Shown: positions 63,920 through 64,000 of the stretch, in pieces | Numbering within the stretch: position 1 is the first letter of the stretch | Layout of the letters: each line of letters begins with the position of its first letter | From: Actinomycetaceae bacterium | GTDB lineage: Bacteria > Actinomycetota > Actinomycetes > Actinomycetales > Actinomycetaceae | Direction: 5' to 3' | Assembly: GCA_030537615.1 (NCBI GenBank) | Contig: JAUNVP010000001.1 | Coordinates: forward strand, 1 to 64,000 | Length of the DNA stretch: 64,000 bases | The notes under the pieces: generated by a model | Databases searched by the model: none | Told to the model about the DNA's origin: nothing | What the model saw: only the letters and a program-made list of their open reading frames with translations | Program-made: the position numbers and the translations under genes

Positions 63920-64000
63920 GTACACGCACTCCAAGATTTCTAGACGTACACACCCCGCAGGGCATAGGACAACGGATTAATACTACGCCACCTACTGCCA

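Noticed and set aside
63935-64000. Possible tRNA or promoter upstream of tig
   Set aside because: Only 66 bases are available before the window ends; a TAGTAT-like hexamer is visible but nothing that can be supported.

Overview
The window looks like a chromosomal segment of an actinobacterium, probably an Actinomycetaceae-like or related Actinomycetales lineage. The genus cannot be fixed from sequence alone. Support comes from the order hrcA-dnaJ-rsmE-phoH-ybeY-CBS protein-era, the paired clpP1/clpP2 next to clpX, a DUF3097 gene beside hemW, frequent GTG starts and moderately high GC. I see no tRNA or rRNA genes, CRISPR array, prophage or intact insertion sequence.

Layout. 0-6 kb: a type I restriction-modification operon (hsdR-hsdM-hsdS, minus strand) beside the remnant of an unrelated hsdM. 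hsdS is split exactly at a (GA)8 dinucleotide tract, and loss of one GA unit would rejoin both halves. This looks like a phase-variable specificity switch and is the most notable observation. 6-17 kb: housekeeping genes on the minus strand (uppS, recO, leuA with a leucine-codon leader, era, CBS protein, ybeY, phoH, rsmE, dnaJ, hrcA with a CIRCE operator). 17-23 kb: an amine-catabolism island (flavin amine oxidase, aldehyde dehydrogenase, APC permease, AraC-type regulator) with 21-bp-phased direct repeats in its divergent promoter. 23-35 kb: DUF3097, hemW, trmB, lepA, two membrane proteins of unknown function, rpsT, holA, an aldo/keto reductase, comEC/comEA and proC.

36-54.6 kb: a homoprotocatechuate (3,4-dihydroxyphenylacetate) meta-cleavage region: hpaH-hpaI, a succinate-semialdehyde-type dehydrogenase, a fumarylacetoacetate-hydrolase/RraA fusion, hpaE, hpaD, a GntR regulator, a DctPQM TRAP transporter and an IclR regulator. 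A choline-to-betaine set (betT, betA, betB) lies inside it. A palindrome with core TCGTRTACGA recurs before hpaH, before the fusion gene and between dctP and iclR, so these transcription units may form one regulon. Read together with the amine island, the window encodes a plausible route from a catecholamine such as dopamine to pyruvate plus succinate. No obvious HpaF isomerase or HpaBC hydroxylase is present here.

54.7-64 kb: valS, a long-chain acyl-CoA synthetase, then on the minus strand chorismate mutase, clpX, clpP2, clpP1 and tig. A 20-nt tandem repeat family occurs in three intergenic regions (17.2, 24.0 and 59.4 kb), each at the 3' end of genes.
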